A stretch of 64,000 bases of DNA from Brachypodius melanocephalos (Eukaryota; Chordata; Aves; Passeriformes; Pycnonotidae): the NCBI GenBank assembly GCA_013398615.1, contig VZSR01003371.1:5903632-5967631 (forward strand). Reading direction: 5' to 3'. Positions 12,111-56,450 of the stretch are shown piece by piece. Made by a program: the position numbers and the translations under genes. The stretch's first letter is position 1. Every line of letters starts with the position of its first letter. Below the pieces are notes generated by a model that was not told where the DNA came from, made no database searches, and worked only from the letters and a program-made list of their open reading frames with translations.

Positions 12111-13861
12111 GTGGATCTAAGTGGATTAGTAAGTCTCATATGTCTAGGGAACATCACATTCCAGTTAGGCTGTAGCTCTGAGAAATGTCTTTACCCAGGA
12201 TGTACTGGAATTTTGGTGGTGTAAATGAAAAGTGGAGATTGAACGTGGTACCAGGATAAGTATGCAGGTGGCGAAGTGAAGAGAGAAAATAATTTCTTAT
12301 CAGAGCTTGACATGTGAGTCCAAATTTCCTTTGGTGCATAATTGCTGAGAACTTGGGAGAAAGGGGGCTGGTAATGACAGCCTTGTTGATGTGCCAGTAG
12401 TCACCCTGCTGGTTATAAATTCACGTAGTTGTTTGAATGGGTCAGTCAGCTATTGTATACAGCTCATGGTTACTTGGAAGGTTTTGATTCTGAGAACATT
12501 TTTGAAGAAAAAGAGAGAAACTACCTAGATTTTCTCCCTTCATTGCACCTTCAAATTAGCTTCTCTATGACCTGCAGTCATTGGAGGTAGCTATATAAGT
12601 GTATTTGCCTTTTTCCTGTCATTTTACACTGACAGAAATTACTGAAATGATCCATCAGTTGTTATTTTTAATGTTTTTATCAAGTTTGGCAACATCTATA
12701 GTAGTTGATTTGTATTTTCTAGCATCAGCAGGAAGAGAAGGTTTTGAAATATGTAGAAGGAAAATGTAGACCATACTCTATTCTGCTGCCCTTTTGGTTG
12801 AATAGCAAGCTACAGAAATACTCAAAGTTCATGGTGAACAGGAATATATACTAATATATATTAATACCTTGTGATGATAAGTAGTGCATGATGGACTATG
12901 CATTAACCTTCCTGACAAGCAACTCTAAACTTTAGCACCAGATAATCTGTTGAATCTCTGGTAATTGACTCTCTCACAACGATTATTGTCCTGAGCTTAC
13001 CAGAGAGTAATTCATTAAACAACTTTTGTCCAAAGCATACAGTAGATTATAACATAAACTGAATTTTTTAAAATGCATGTCTTGTGCAGTAAACAAATAC
13101 CTATGAATTATGACTGAACCAGAAGCAAGATTTATACTCTCCTTGCTAATGTAAGAAATAATACCATTGCATGAAAGTTGTTCTTATGGTGCCATGGAGT
13201 GATGAACTGCATGTGGAAAGTAGGTGTTTGAAAATGTATTTGAATGTTTCATAGCAATCAAATTGCACTGAGTATGGAAAAGTGAAGTACTGATCTTATA
13301 TACTTCAGGGTTTTCATACATGGGGCAAAATGACTTTGCCCCGAGGCACTGATGCAGATTCTTGTATATTACTTACTGTGAAACTAGTAAAGTATATAAG
13401 AGACTTAAAGCATGTTTTAAATTGCAAAGATTGTTCAATAGGTAATGGCTCTGTTTCTAGTTTTGTTCCCATCCTTTTAACTTGTCCTATTTTTATCTTG
13501 GTGCAAGATAGCAATTTGGTCTTCTTTTTTACTTTGGTATTCAGCTGCCCAGCACAAATTGGAGCTATTTAATATTCCTGTTTATAGTAAGGATACATAT
13601 ATGTTTTCATTATAGGAAACTGAAGCATGGTGTGCTATTGAACTTGACTTGCATAGAAACTTCATAATTTTTCCTCTGCTGTCTGTGAAGGATACTGTTG
13701 GTTTTCTGTGTCTCTTTCAAGAAGCACAAGGATATCTTGCTCTGCTGGCTGACAGAGATGACCATTTAACTGTGAAATCTCTTTAGCTTGTGCCATATAC
13801 AAAATACTAAAATATTAGTATCTCACATCCATGGTAAAATGCACGTTAAAAATGTGTTTTA

Positions 13862-14004
13862 TACAGAATCACAGACTATTCTGAGTTGGAAGGGACCTCC
13901 AAGGACCATTGTGTCCGATGCTGAAGTGAATGGCTTGTACAGGGACTGAACCCACAATGTTGGGGTTCTTAGCACCATGCTCCAACCAGCTGAGCCAAAT
14001 TCAG
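13862..14004 (-). mobile_element. tRNA-Ile-headed SINE with CR1 tail (TguSINE1-like)
   Basis: Read on the minus strand, the head (about 14004-13931) resembles tRNA-Ile. It has an A-box-like TGGCTCAGCTGG, the decayed anticodon region GGTGCTAAGAACCCC, and a B-box-like GGGTTCAGTCCC. After a short linker comes a CR1-type tail (about 13919-13862) that reads on the + strand as CAGAATCACAGACTATTCTG, then AGTTGGAAGGGACCTCCAAG. A tRNA head joined to a CR1 3' end means the SINE borrowed CR1 reverse transcriptase. I recall this architecture as TguSINE1 of zebra finch and other passerines. The tRNA part is too mutated to be a working tRNA gene. Target-site duplications were not clear. Confidence 0.8.
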
Positions 14005-15541
14005 GGTATACAAATCATCTTCAAACATATTTGGCCTTGAGAGCTAAGATCAGAATTCCATGTTTTCTTTGCCAAAGTCAAAGAACATAACAGGAGTGAG
14101 TTTTATTCTGTTCTCTGAGTTCTGCCATAGTAAACGAGATACACAAAGGGGCAGAAGATGAGATATTCTGTGACAAAAATATCTAAGAGAAAAGGCTGAG
14201 GTTAGGGAAAATCTCATCAGAAATGTGATTTAAATGTAATTTGAAGTATTTTGAAAAGCTACTGATTAAAGAATAAAAGAAGCATTAGAAAGAATATGCA
14301 GTAATGCAGCCTTCTGTTGTGGTTTGGGATCCATTTCACATATTTATCCATTCTGATAAGCAGAAGTGTAAATGTTCCTGCTGTGGCATGGGTTACTCTC
14401 TGGAGCTGAGGTTCCCAAGATCACATACCAGATAAATCAATTGTGGAACTTGCCAGCCTTGGTGGGATGCCATCAGAGCAAAGATTCTGACTGCACTGGC
14501 ACTCAGAAACATCTAAATTGGGGAGTTATCTCTGTAGTAAAGAATGCCTAGATTCTAGTCTGATAATAAAGCCAGAGGGATTTAAGCCAAAGTATGAACC
14601 TTGTAGAACAGTGTAGGGTGAAAGATGTGAATATGGATCATTCCCCTATATGGAGTGGTTGCCAACAACTTTCAATCAAATACTTCAGAATGAAATTAAT
14701 GTTGTGACTTTTTCTGTGAGTGCAAAATGTAGACTTATCAGAAGCTGGTTTATAGTAGCACTCCTGAACAAACTAGAAACAAATGCTGGGATCAAATGTG
14801 GAATGTGAGTGAAATTCAGCAGTAGTGCAAAAAACAAGTTCCAGTCATAAAATGTATAGCTGAAAGTGCATGTGCAGTATCTATTCATGAGGTGAAAGTC
14901 TGGTTCAAAATGGTAGTGATAGCTGAGCCTTCAGAAACTCTGTGAGTAAGGAGAGCAACTACAATTGCTTAATGCTACTTCTACAGTCAGAACTAGATTT
15001 TCCCATGAGAAGTATGTATGACAGAATTTGTGCAAAGAACTAAATTTGATAAGACAGTGAAGTAATGCACAAAGCTAGTAGCGTGCTGAAAGGAAAGCAA
15101 AAAATTGCAAGAGATACCCACTGCAAACCTCTCTACACAGAAGTTTTGGAAAGTGGACAGGAAGGAATTGGTTTGTTAGACAGGGAAGTGTTTTATCTTT
15201 CTGTCTTCAAGTGGAATGGGTAAACAACACTATATCTACAGAAACTTAAAACTCAGATTCCAAACCCTTTACCTCTAACAGTTACACTAATTGCTTTCTG
15301 AGAGATTTTTGATGTAGGTGTAGCAAAAGAAATATAAAAGGAATTAAGAATCCTGAGAATGATGGTAATGCGTTTTGGCAGGAGCATGGGAAAGCTCCAG
15401 CAGCACAGGGAAATACTTCAAGTAATGTCCGAACCAGAAAGGCCACTTCATAGCAAGTATTTGGATTTGTTTGAAGAGTGTCTAATGTTTGAAGTCTCAG
15501 GCCTTGTTGGAGTGTTCTGGCATACATCTACCAGTTCCCTC

Positions 15542-15556
15542 TGTGTGTGTGTGTGT
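15542..15556. repeat. (TG)n short microsatellite
   Basis: About seven TG units in an intron. A similar short run lies at about 48628-48641. Neither shows any sign of function. Confidence 0.8.
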
Positions 15557-16333
15557 TTTGCCTCAAGGTAATACATTGATAGAATTATTAATGTAGTTGC
15601 ATGTAAATGGTTATGGTCTATGTAAAGTAGATCAAAATTAGCATAGTAAGGCCAGGATCACATTATAGTCAGATATGTTCAAATGTGGATAGTGCAGTTT
15701 TTAGTGAATGGTGCATATCTGTAAGTAAAATTCTGTAGTGCCATGGAGTCAGGATTAATTACCTGTGAACTTTACCTCTAGATCGTGACCTAATGCTGTG
15801 AGATGTGAAGCTGAACGTACTGGGTAAAGGAAATCAGCTGTTTGTACGCATTGTCTGTCCACATTAGAGAGGTGCATTGTGTGTGATGTGTTGCTGCTTC
15901 TGTAAACAACAGAAGATGTGCCTGAATGCTGCTCTAAGATTATTATGCCCTCTCTGTGTACAAACAGCTGGGTCTTCATAATGTTGGCAAAGCCTCACAT
16001 ATCACCTGTGTCACTGTTGCTTCCTAGAACGATTCCAGTGCACCAAGTGTGCTTCTGGCATTTAAATCTACCCACTTGGATGAGCAGGTTTTAATGCTGT
16101 GATAGACAAAGTTAGCAGACTTGTCAGGGTCTAGGCAAAATTATTGTAGCCTCTGGATTAGAGTTAATTGCTGTCTGGTCAGATCTGGGAAACACTGATT
16201 TCTGTAGAGGTGCAATAGATAACATTTTGTTAACACTGCAGTTTGATTCATCACCTATAACATTTTGTGGTTTCATCCCAGGTTTATCTTCCTTTCCTTG
16301 AATTCCCTTCAGAATTTGCTTATCAGAAATTGC

Positions 16334-16335
<2 letters not shown>

Positions 16336-16400
<65 letters not shown>
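16336..16400. repeat. (TTA)n microsatellite
   Basis: About 65 bp of perfect TTA trinucleotide repeat (21-22 units) in the NSD2 5' intron. It gives artefactual poly-Leu or poly-Ile open frames on either strand. A perfect repeat this long is probably length-polymorphic. Confidence 0.97.
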
Positions 16401-16401
<1 letters not shown>

Positions 16402-19400
16402 CAGGCAATTGCTATGTTGTCGCAACTACATATAAGGCAGAACTGCTAAGGGCAGAATCATTGGCCACAGTGAAGAGGAAACAGATTATAGTGTGTTTAT
16501 CTGCTGCAGTGAATATTATGTAAGCCAGAGGATCCAGATCCTGAAAGTGTGGTGCTAGGAGTGGAGGTGGGATGCTGACAAAAAAAAAGGCAGTGGGATT
16601 AGAAACGGTATGGGAAGTGAAAGTAATGTTAGACCGGGTGAAAAAGCAGTATAAATAAGGAACTCTGCACAGAAGTGCTGTGCTATTTGAGATTGTGTGA
16701 TTGTGTTTGGTTCTTTGTTCCAAGCTACATAGATTGCAGGTGCACAATTCTGCCCCACCTGAAAGATAGGGAAAGACATCATTTCATTGGTAAGCAAAGA
16801 CCTAAACTGAGGAAGTATTGAACTGTTGAGTTCTGTTTTGCTAGAGAGGGACCATTCCCTTTAGAGCTCTCCAGGACACAGAGCTCTCAGGTTTGGGGGC
16901 TGCCTTCTTGTGTTTATTAAATATTGGTGGTGTATTCAGTAGTTCCTACCATTTTAGGCACCAGTGTTCTCTCTGCTTATGTGCAGAGGAGAAGCCATTC
17001 TTTCCCATGTGATCTGTGGTCCCACCTCAGTGGTATGTGTAGTCTCTCTTCAGACAGAATTACAACATCTTAGAAGAATTTGATTTTACTCAAATGTATC
17101 TCATTGCTTCAGCCACCTCCAGCAGCAGGAGTGGAACTGACGTTAAATTTCTGCAGCAGTGGAAAAGAAAATATTTCTGTGATTTTAAGAAAAGGAGCTC
17201 ATGGGGAGGAATCCTTTTACGGAATCTTCTAGCCTTGTGCACAGAAAAGGGTCGGTTGTAAAAGCTTTTCCCAAGGAAGAACAAGAAAGCAAGCCCATCC
17301 ATTTTGTAAGCTTGCTTTCTGCTGTAGAAGTGGCATTTAAGGGAAAGAAATTGCTTTCCATTCTATGGTTCTTAAGTGTACAACTTGGTATTACCTATTG
17401 TCTTGATAAGAAGGCAGTAAATACTTGTTTTGGTTTATGAAAATAGGCTGTGATATTAAAGTTCAGAAATTCTATCCATCAGGGAAAAAAGGCAATTCCA
17501 GAACAAATTTTAAAAGATGGATACTTTTTTTCCCCCCCAAAAAAAATACTTGATGGCAAGTAATATTGGGTAGGAGGTTCAACTGTAAGTACACTAACTT
17601 TTTTTCACGTAGTTTTCAAAATGTACTTTATCTTGTTATATCTACTGTAAGATTTGTGAACTCTTTTCTTCAGGCGCTTTTACATTAAATATTGTCTCCT
17701 TTGGATGAATGCTTTTTTTTTAACTTTCCTAAGACTCATGGTAAATTTTTAGAAAATTTGGTGTATTTGTTTTCAATACTATCTTAATTACTACAGGCTT
17801 TCTTCACGAGAGTATGCTTTTGAATTTTCTGGCTAGAACTGGTTTGCGACAACTTTTGGCCAAACTTGCAATGCAATTTTTAGTTGTGTTTTCTTCCAAA
17901 ATAAAGTTCTGTTTAGATCCTGTAGTAATTTTTCATTGGTTTAATGTAGTGAAGAACAGTTACAGTGTACTACATGATAGTAAATACTTATCTACTTTGA
18001 TATTTTGATTTGATATTTTAGGGGTTTTATACAAGGTAATATGAGTAAGCATACTCAAGTTTTCAAATGTATTAGTAAAAAAGTGTTGTAACCTTAATCT
18101 CGTTAAGTATTTTCGCTCATTCTGATCTGAAAATAGGAATAACCTTTTGTCTTAAAATTGTTGAGACAATGCAGAACACTTATTAGAAAGCAACCTTAGC
18201 ACAAAAAAGCAGCACTCATCTATTAGCTTTTTCATGCCAGCTGAAAGCTTGACTTGTAGGTAATAAAAATAGCTTTTGTGGATAAAGTTCTCTCACTGTG
18301 AATTTGTATTGAGGTGTGTCATCCTCCCCTTCTTTCCCCCACCTCCCTGTGCCTGCCCTGAGTAACTCACCAGAGTAAGAAAACCCTTAGACAAAAGTGA
18401 TATTTAATGGAGATGCTTGTTGGTGGTTATTTACTCAGTTCCCTTCCTTTGGCAGAATTGAAAGGGATGGAGTACTCCATTATTTCTGACAAATCAGAAA
18501 AGCATCTCTGAAATTACAGCAGATGTGGAAGAAGTGACTAATAAGTGTCATGTAAGTGACAGTGGCCTGGACAGTGAAGGAGGAATCTGACATGCACAGC
18601 AACTGTATTTGGCTCATGACTCTTGTCAGATGATGAACTTTCACGTAATTAATACGGGATTTAAAATGTCTGCAAGATAGTTTGCCTTATATAGAACCTA
18701 TTTTTTTAGTATGAATATTTGTACAAAGCCACTGCAAGGATTGTCCAGTTGTAATTGTCTGATTAAAAATTCCTGAGACCATCATGTGATAAGAAATCTT
18801 CTTTTGCATACCTATTTGTTTACAAGCCAAAATAGCATGTTTATTCAGCAGACTCCTGGTTATGGGGGTTTTTTTCCCCCTTTGTTAGTGAAAATGGTAC
18901 TTGTTGGGTCACCAGACATTCAGTATGGGACGATACTGGCTTAAGCTCATTAGCTGCTACTAGCGCGTGGTGCTTTTGTCCCCTTCTTTTCCCTGCCCTC
19001 CCCCCACTTTCCTTTTCAATAGCTACAGAGTCATCTAGAAAAAGATAAGGGATTGCTTTTGCTTCTGTGTGATAGCGTGGTCCAGCATGAGAGCTCTTGA
19101 TTTTACCTACCAAATCTAATTGTATGTTCAGCTGCTTCAGGACCTTACTCTTACAGCTTGAATGAACTAGACCTTGTCTGTGATCTGTCTTATTTCATTA
19201 TTTCATGTTTTGTCTTCTAGATCTCCTTGCATTAATTCCAAAGTCACAGCAGCACTGCTTGGTTGGTGGTTATTTTCCCCTTGCTCTTTTCTGCTCTATG
19301 TCCTCTTCTCACAGAGGGCCTGGTCCTTTTTCTTCTTCCTTATAGTGTTATTGTGAACCTTTGTATAGTAAAGGTCGTGCAAAATGTACCTGGCTTCAAT

Positions 19401-20040
19401 TTTGATCTTTCCTGAAACCCTTTGTTATTCCCACGAGTAGACTTTCTAACTTCTTTCAACCAGACCCCACAATGTAGCTTATTTTTTGCAAGGAGGACTG
19501 AGATGTGTATCACTAATTTCCATCCCACTGGTTGTCCTAGAGATGGTGACTAACCTGCAAATTGCTGTCTACATGTCTCATCTCCCCATGGGATTATATT
19601 TTCTGTTAGGTACTCTCATCTGTTATCTTACCCATTATTCTGCCTCTTACTTTAAGCCTCTACTCATTTGGTTCCATTAAATCTTTATGCAAACATGGTC
19701 TATTTTCCATGTTTTACAATCTGTATCTCCTGGTTCTGATATCTTATGGTTTCAAATTACTGCCTTTGTCTTCATTTTCCCATTTACTATTGTCGTGAGT
19801 ACATTAACTTCCTTTTACCAGTATTACTCCTGGATTTGTTGTCGCTAGGCTCCAGTGATTTGAGGAGCCTTTTTCAGTGCTTTCAGCTGGTTTTAGTGAC
19901 CTGTATTAGTGAGAATCATTGACTGAACCTTCACTCACTGAAGTTCTTGAAATCTGTGTATTTTCAGATGGATCCAGCAAATCAAGGTAACTACTGAAAG
20001 TTCAGGGTCTTTCACTGCATGGCTTTACTGGTATTTTTCA

Positions 20041-20132
20041 TTTGTTTTGTTGTTGTTGTTTGTTTAGGGGGTTTTTGTTTGTTTGTTTGGGTTTTTTGTT
20101 GTGTTTTTTTTGGGTTTTTTTTTTTTTTTTAG
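20041..20132. repeat. T/G-rich low-complexity tract
   Basis: A run of TTG, GTTT and poly(T) units ending in a long T run followed by AG. It resembles a polypyrimidine tract plus acceptor but is followed by nothing exon-like. Simple low-complexity DNA is the most likely reading. Confidence 0.8.
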
Positions 20133-20235
20133 AAAGAGTAACTTGATTTTTTTAAACCATAGCTTTTAACTTGGTTACCTATGGGTCATTGTTCAGGCAA
20201 GGCCTTGAGAAGTTTCATGTGGCTTAAACAAGGGG

Positions 20236-20290
20236 TCATAATGGATGATCTGAGGAAATCCTTTCCAGCCTAAGTTATTCTGTGACTATG
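20236..20290 (+). mobile_element. CR1 LINE 3'-end remnant
   Basis: ATGGATGATCTGAGGAAATC, then CTTTCCAGCCTAAGTTATTC and TGTGACTATG, follows the forward CR1 3' end (GATGATCTT..., GGTCCCTTCCAACC..., ATTCTGTGATTCTATG). It is a short, diverged remnant; related sequence may extend left to about 20185. Confidence 0.7.
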
Positions 20291-20532
20291 GCAGTTTTTA
20301 TGTTTTGACATTCTTAAGATAACCGATTTTAATTCATCCAGTGTCCTGAGATCGAGTGCACCAGTAACGCAGTCCAGCTGGATTATTTACGGCTTTTTTG
20401 GAGGCATGTCTCGAGCTTGGTGGCATTGTAGCTTCAAGACGTGCGTGATGAGCGTAAGAGTTATTCTTAAGCAGCACAGAACAAATTGTGGATTACAAAA
20501 TGCAGATGGCCTCATCCAGAAATCCATACCCT

Positions 20533-20562
20533 GATAAGCAGGTAATGGATAAGCAGGTAATG
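20533..20562. repeat. 15-bp perfect tandem duplication
   Basis: GATAAGCAGGTAATG occurs twice back to back (20533-20547 and 20548-20562). Each copy contains AG-GTAATG, a donor-like sequence, so the duplication also doubles a possible 5' splice site immediately upstream of a GC-rich patch. No transcript evidence is available. Confidence 0.8.
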
Positions 20563-20569
20563 GAGCCGT

Positions 20570-20690
20570 CCTGGGAACTGTTCCTCGGCCGGGATGAGCT
20601 GCGCCGAGCCCGGCACCCACTGGAGGGCGCTGCGGCCGCACGAAGCCGCTCCGCTGCCTCGGAGGGAATTGGGAACTCGGATGCCCAAAT
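20570..20690. promoter_or_regulatory. Small CpG-rich patch with CTCF-like site
   Basis: A compact CpG-rich segment stands out in otherwise AT-rich intron. It includes a NotI-type GCGGCCGC and several CCG/CGG runs. At 20617-20631 the sequence CCACTGGAGGGCGCT matches the CTCF core consensus CCASYAGRKGGCRSY at 14 of 15 positions. It could be an insulator, an alternative promoter or an inserted GC-rich fragment; sequence alone does not decide. Confidence 0.4.
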
Positions 20691-22821
20691 CAAATGTCTG
20701 CTTTACTCCCTTAAGAATCTCTGGGCAGGAAGTACAGATTTAGCAATACTTCGGTGTTTTGGTTGTTTTGTTCTTGGTTTTGTAAGGAATTTTGCACTCC
20801 ATGACTGTGTGACATGCTTCCCAGCAGGTTTGCCTTTTGACCAGAGATTTATACAATTTGTCATTAGTTGTTCCTTAAGAGAAATATGATTTCAGTTAAG
20901 TCTACTGAATCACAGCTTGAAACATTGTCGTGTTATTAATTGGGTTGAGAGTTTGTCTCATGTCCATGTTTTCAGACAAGATGTTGTGAAAGGATATGAA
21001 TTCTCTTTCAGTTTAGTTATTTATTCTGTTCTGGTTGAGTTTTGAGTTTCCATTTATCTTTGATTCCTCTTAAGAAGACTTAATATAGTTGGCTGCTTTT
21101 TACTCATTTTATCAGAGTTTTTATTGGTAATTCAGACTTCATCTGATTAAAGAAAGATGAGAACTTTTTCTCTTGGACATTCACTTGGAGTTCAGGTACA
21201 CTTGCTGTGCTTGCCTTGTTTGATGCCAGATTTTCAGATTGCTGTTTATGCCTGGAGAGAGAAAGGTTCGCTTCTCTCAAATGAGTCTATATAGCTTGTG
21301 TGGAAAAATACCCTTTTATCTTGAAGATATTTTAGAGCAGCATGTTAGGAAGATGGGAGCATTTGCTAAGGAGTGATGGAGTTATGACTTTTTTTTTTTT
21401 TTTTCTGCATCTTTGTAAATGAAGAGGTTTCATGTTCATCAGCTGCTCTGAATTCAGGCTTGACATGCTTAAGAAGCTTTGCCGGGCTACAGCAGTGCTC
21501 AGTTATGAACATGTTTACATTGCTACTCCTGATGTAAAGCTATCAAAAACCCAAGTTGGAAGAATATGCCAGTTGTAAGCATTATAATCATGTGCATTAA
21601 TAAACAAGGTGAGATTCAGAAGTGATTTCTTCCATAGCAACTGACAATTCAATCGTTATTCATCATGATTTTTACTGCACTTTCTTGCAAGCACATGAGA
21701 CTAGACTTGATGAAATTTTGATTTGATATGGTAGTCCTTGGACTTAATCATATATGAAATTGGTTACCTTGAGCATGGATATGATGATTATTGCGCTAAG
21801 CTTTCATAATATTTATGATGGTGTATTTTTCTATATCATGTGTATACTGGACTAATACAAAGAATCTATGTATGTGAATTTTAAAAATTGAAACCATCAT
21901 CTTGCCTGGTTTAGTAGCACAAAGGAGTCGTTCTGCTAGATTGATTTGTTTGCTATAGTGGTATAATATTGAAATAGGCAGGGTTAGCTTTTAGAACCCC
22001 TGGAGAACCTGTTTAGGGCAGATAATAGTGCAGTTTTAGCTTGCTGCATGTTTGCAAATTTCTGTATGAAAAGTGGGTGTTAGATGATATCATTGCCATG
22101 AAAAATCTGAACTTCCAGCAGGTGCTTTGAGCATTTAAATTTTGCCCAGTATGGTCACTAGCTTGAAGGATTAGCTCTTTCCCAGTGGGCTGGTGTTCCA
22201 GGCCCAAAAGGGTCACTCTTTATTCATTCTTACTGCCAGAATGCTTTGGGAAATGTCTGGAGACTGTCTGAGCTCTAGTGTTTCTGCAGGGAGTGTGTTT
22301 TGATGGAAGCTTGAAGGTGTGTTTTGAAGAGACAGGAAGGGATGCTTGTGATGTTGCTGTCCATAGTGTAGGTGCTACAGGAACACAGCCTGTGGGGTTT
22401 CTGTGCTGGCACAACCTCTTGGAGATAAACTCCTCTGGTTTACGTTGCTACTAATGATATTATCTTAGGTCTAACCTCTTACTTGTTTTATATAGTGCAG
22501 TATCTTTGTGTAATTATTGTAGGCAAGACTCATGTTGTAGATGGTTAACAAATGGTTAAAATGAAAGCGGTAATTTTTGCTTTCCACTTACGACTTAATA
22601 AAACTGATGATTCATACGTCTATTTTTCTTGGACTTTCTTTGCAATGCATATTAACAGATATTGAGGCATTTTGCCTCTGAAGATTGTAAACAAAGCTTT
22701 TTTTAGTAAAACTCTAATGAAGTACATTGAGTTTTATATTACTGCTGACATCTATCTGAATACTTAATAGCTTTTGACATTTCTTATTTAAAATTTTTAC
22801 TGTTTTTTTATCTTAATATAG

Positions 22822-22850
22822 CAGTGTAAGACTGGAAACATCTGGGCTGA
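22822..22850 (+). other. NSD2: NSD2 5' UTR part of the first coding exon
   Basis: The acceptor is either AG at 22820-22821 (exon from 22822) or AG at 22823-22824 (exon from 22825), preceded by a T-rich tract. The 5' UTR segment ends in TGA directly abutting the ATG. That in-frame stop fixes 22851 as the first possible start in this exon. Confidence 0.8.
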
Positions 22851-54985
<32,135 letters not shown>

Positions 54986-56400
54986 TAATTACAGAAATTA
55001 TCAGGTGTGAATCTTGTTTTTAAAAAAGCAAAAAACAAAGGCGAATTCTCTAACGTTGGTGCTCTAGACAAGTTACAGTTTTGGCCTCTGTGAAACCTGT
55101 TAACGTGTGCATTGCAAATCATTTATTGTAACACGAGCATCTGATTCGGGGATGTCCAGATATTATTGTGGTTTTTAATGTATTAACCAACAACGTTTTA
55201 GAATTGTAACCTTCTATTAGAGGCAAAGTAAAATGCCAGTGTGTTCTGTATTTTCTTCTACAGACTTTTATGTAAGTGTGCTACATTAGTTACATTATGT
55301 AACTCAATATTGTCATGTTGCCATAGCTTTTATATCGAAGCAAATTGCCTAATCCTCTATTTGATCTAGAACTGGACATTCTTCTGAGCAGAGCCCCTTT
55401 TAACTCAAATTAGTTTTCAAGCTATTTTAGTGCTATTTCTCTGTGATGCAAATAGCTCCAACCCCAATAGAGTTAAACAGGCAGTGAAGGATGTATCTTT
55501 TTGATACTTGCTAATCATAGTCTTAGCTCTGCAGATTTGGAACTGTAATTCTTCTCAGTTGACATACAATAAATGAAATGTATGTACCAGAAGTGTATTC
55601 ATACAATCCATTAAACCATTCCCCAAGTCATCTACACTGTTAAAACCAATCAGCCAAAGAGTGGCAGCATGAGGGTGAAGTATGCATGCTGTTTTGCAGG
55701 TGGGTTTGGATCTGTAGTTAGTAGGATTTAGTAAAATATCCATAGACAAACAGCTTCACCCAGTTTGTGTTACAAAAACTGTAGAGAAAATACTTGCCTG
55801 CTAACAAGGGAATAGGGCTTCCAGTTCTGCTAGAGACTTTCACCTCCCCTAACAAATGCATGAGGTGCTGTAATGAATGCAGTTAAAATACCTAGGCAAT
55901 GTTCAGTAAACAGTTTACCTTTGGGTAGGGAAAAAAGATTGCATGTTAATGGCTGTATATCTTAACTGTAACTGGAAAAAACATTTTAACTAAAAAAACC
56001 TCAATAAATACTCCCTCCTGTACCCCAATAAAACAAGCAAAGGAGGTCCCACAGGAAATAATGCCCATAGCAGCAGCCAAGTAAAGTAATACTTAGTTTT
56101 CTCAATTGAGAGACTCCCATCTTTTGGCTTACCACTTTTGCTGGATTGGCTTTGCTGATGGGATGTACTGTGTAATGGTCTATTTGGGACCTTCTATTCA
56201 ACCAGAGTAGTTTAAGGAAAAATCTGGGGGAGTTTTGGCTCGAAATATGCATCTCTAAATATTGTGCACTCAGGAGAAAGATTCTTCTCTTTCTAGAGAT
56301 TACGATTATAAAATGAATTATCCAGAAGTTTTTCTTAACAAAAAAACTTCTTTTGTAGGATTTTGGGTTGTGACATAATGGTTCACATGTAGGAAAGGAT

Positions 56401-56450
56401 ATGGCTGAGATGGAAGTTCTTACATATGGCTGAGATGGAAATTCTAAAAT
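56401..56450. repeat. 25-bp imperfect tandem duplication
   Basis: ATGGCTGAGATGGAA begins both units (56401-56425 and 56426-56450); the second halves differ at a few bases. This is a simple local duplication in an intron. Confidence 0.8.

Larger units (their letters stand above)
9541..22821 (+). other. NSD2: NSD2 5' intron region (before the first coding exon)
   Basis: This is 13.3 kb of mainly AT-rich DNA between the CpG island and the exon with the start codon. It should hold the first intron and possibly a second non-coding 5' exon, which cannot be placed from sequence alone; AG-GTAAAC near 10238 and the twin AG-GTAATG sites at 20541 and 20556 are only candidates. It holds CR1 fragments, a tRNA-derived SINE, a (TTA)n microsatellite, a T/G-rich tract and a GC-rich patch, all listed separately. 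I see no protein gene. Confidence 0.6.

Noticed and set aside
13931..14004. tRNA-Ile gene on the minus strand
   Set aside because: The B-box, anticodon arm and acceptor end are mutated, and the sequence is fused to a CR1-type tail. It is the head of a SINE rather than a functional tRNA gene.
16124..16449. Frames with poly-Ile or poly-Leu
   Set aside because: They are translations of the (TTA)n microsatellite.
20488..20889. 133-codon open frame through the GC-rich patch as a coding exon
   Set aside because: The frame includes the 15-bp tandem duplication translated twice and shows no family resemblance; no clear acceptor was seen and it is not part of NSD2.
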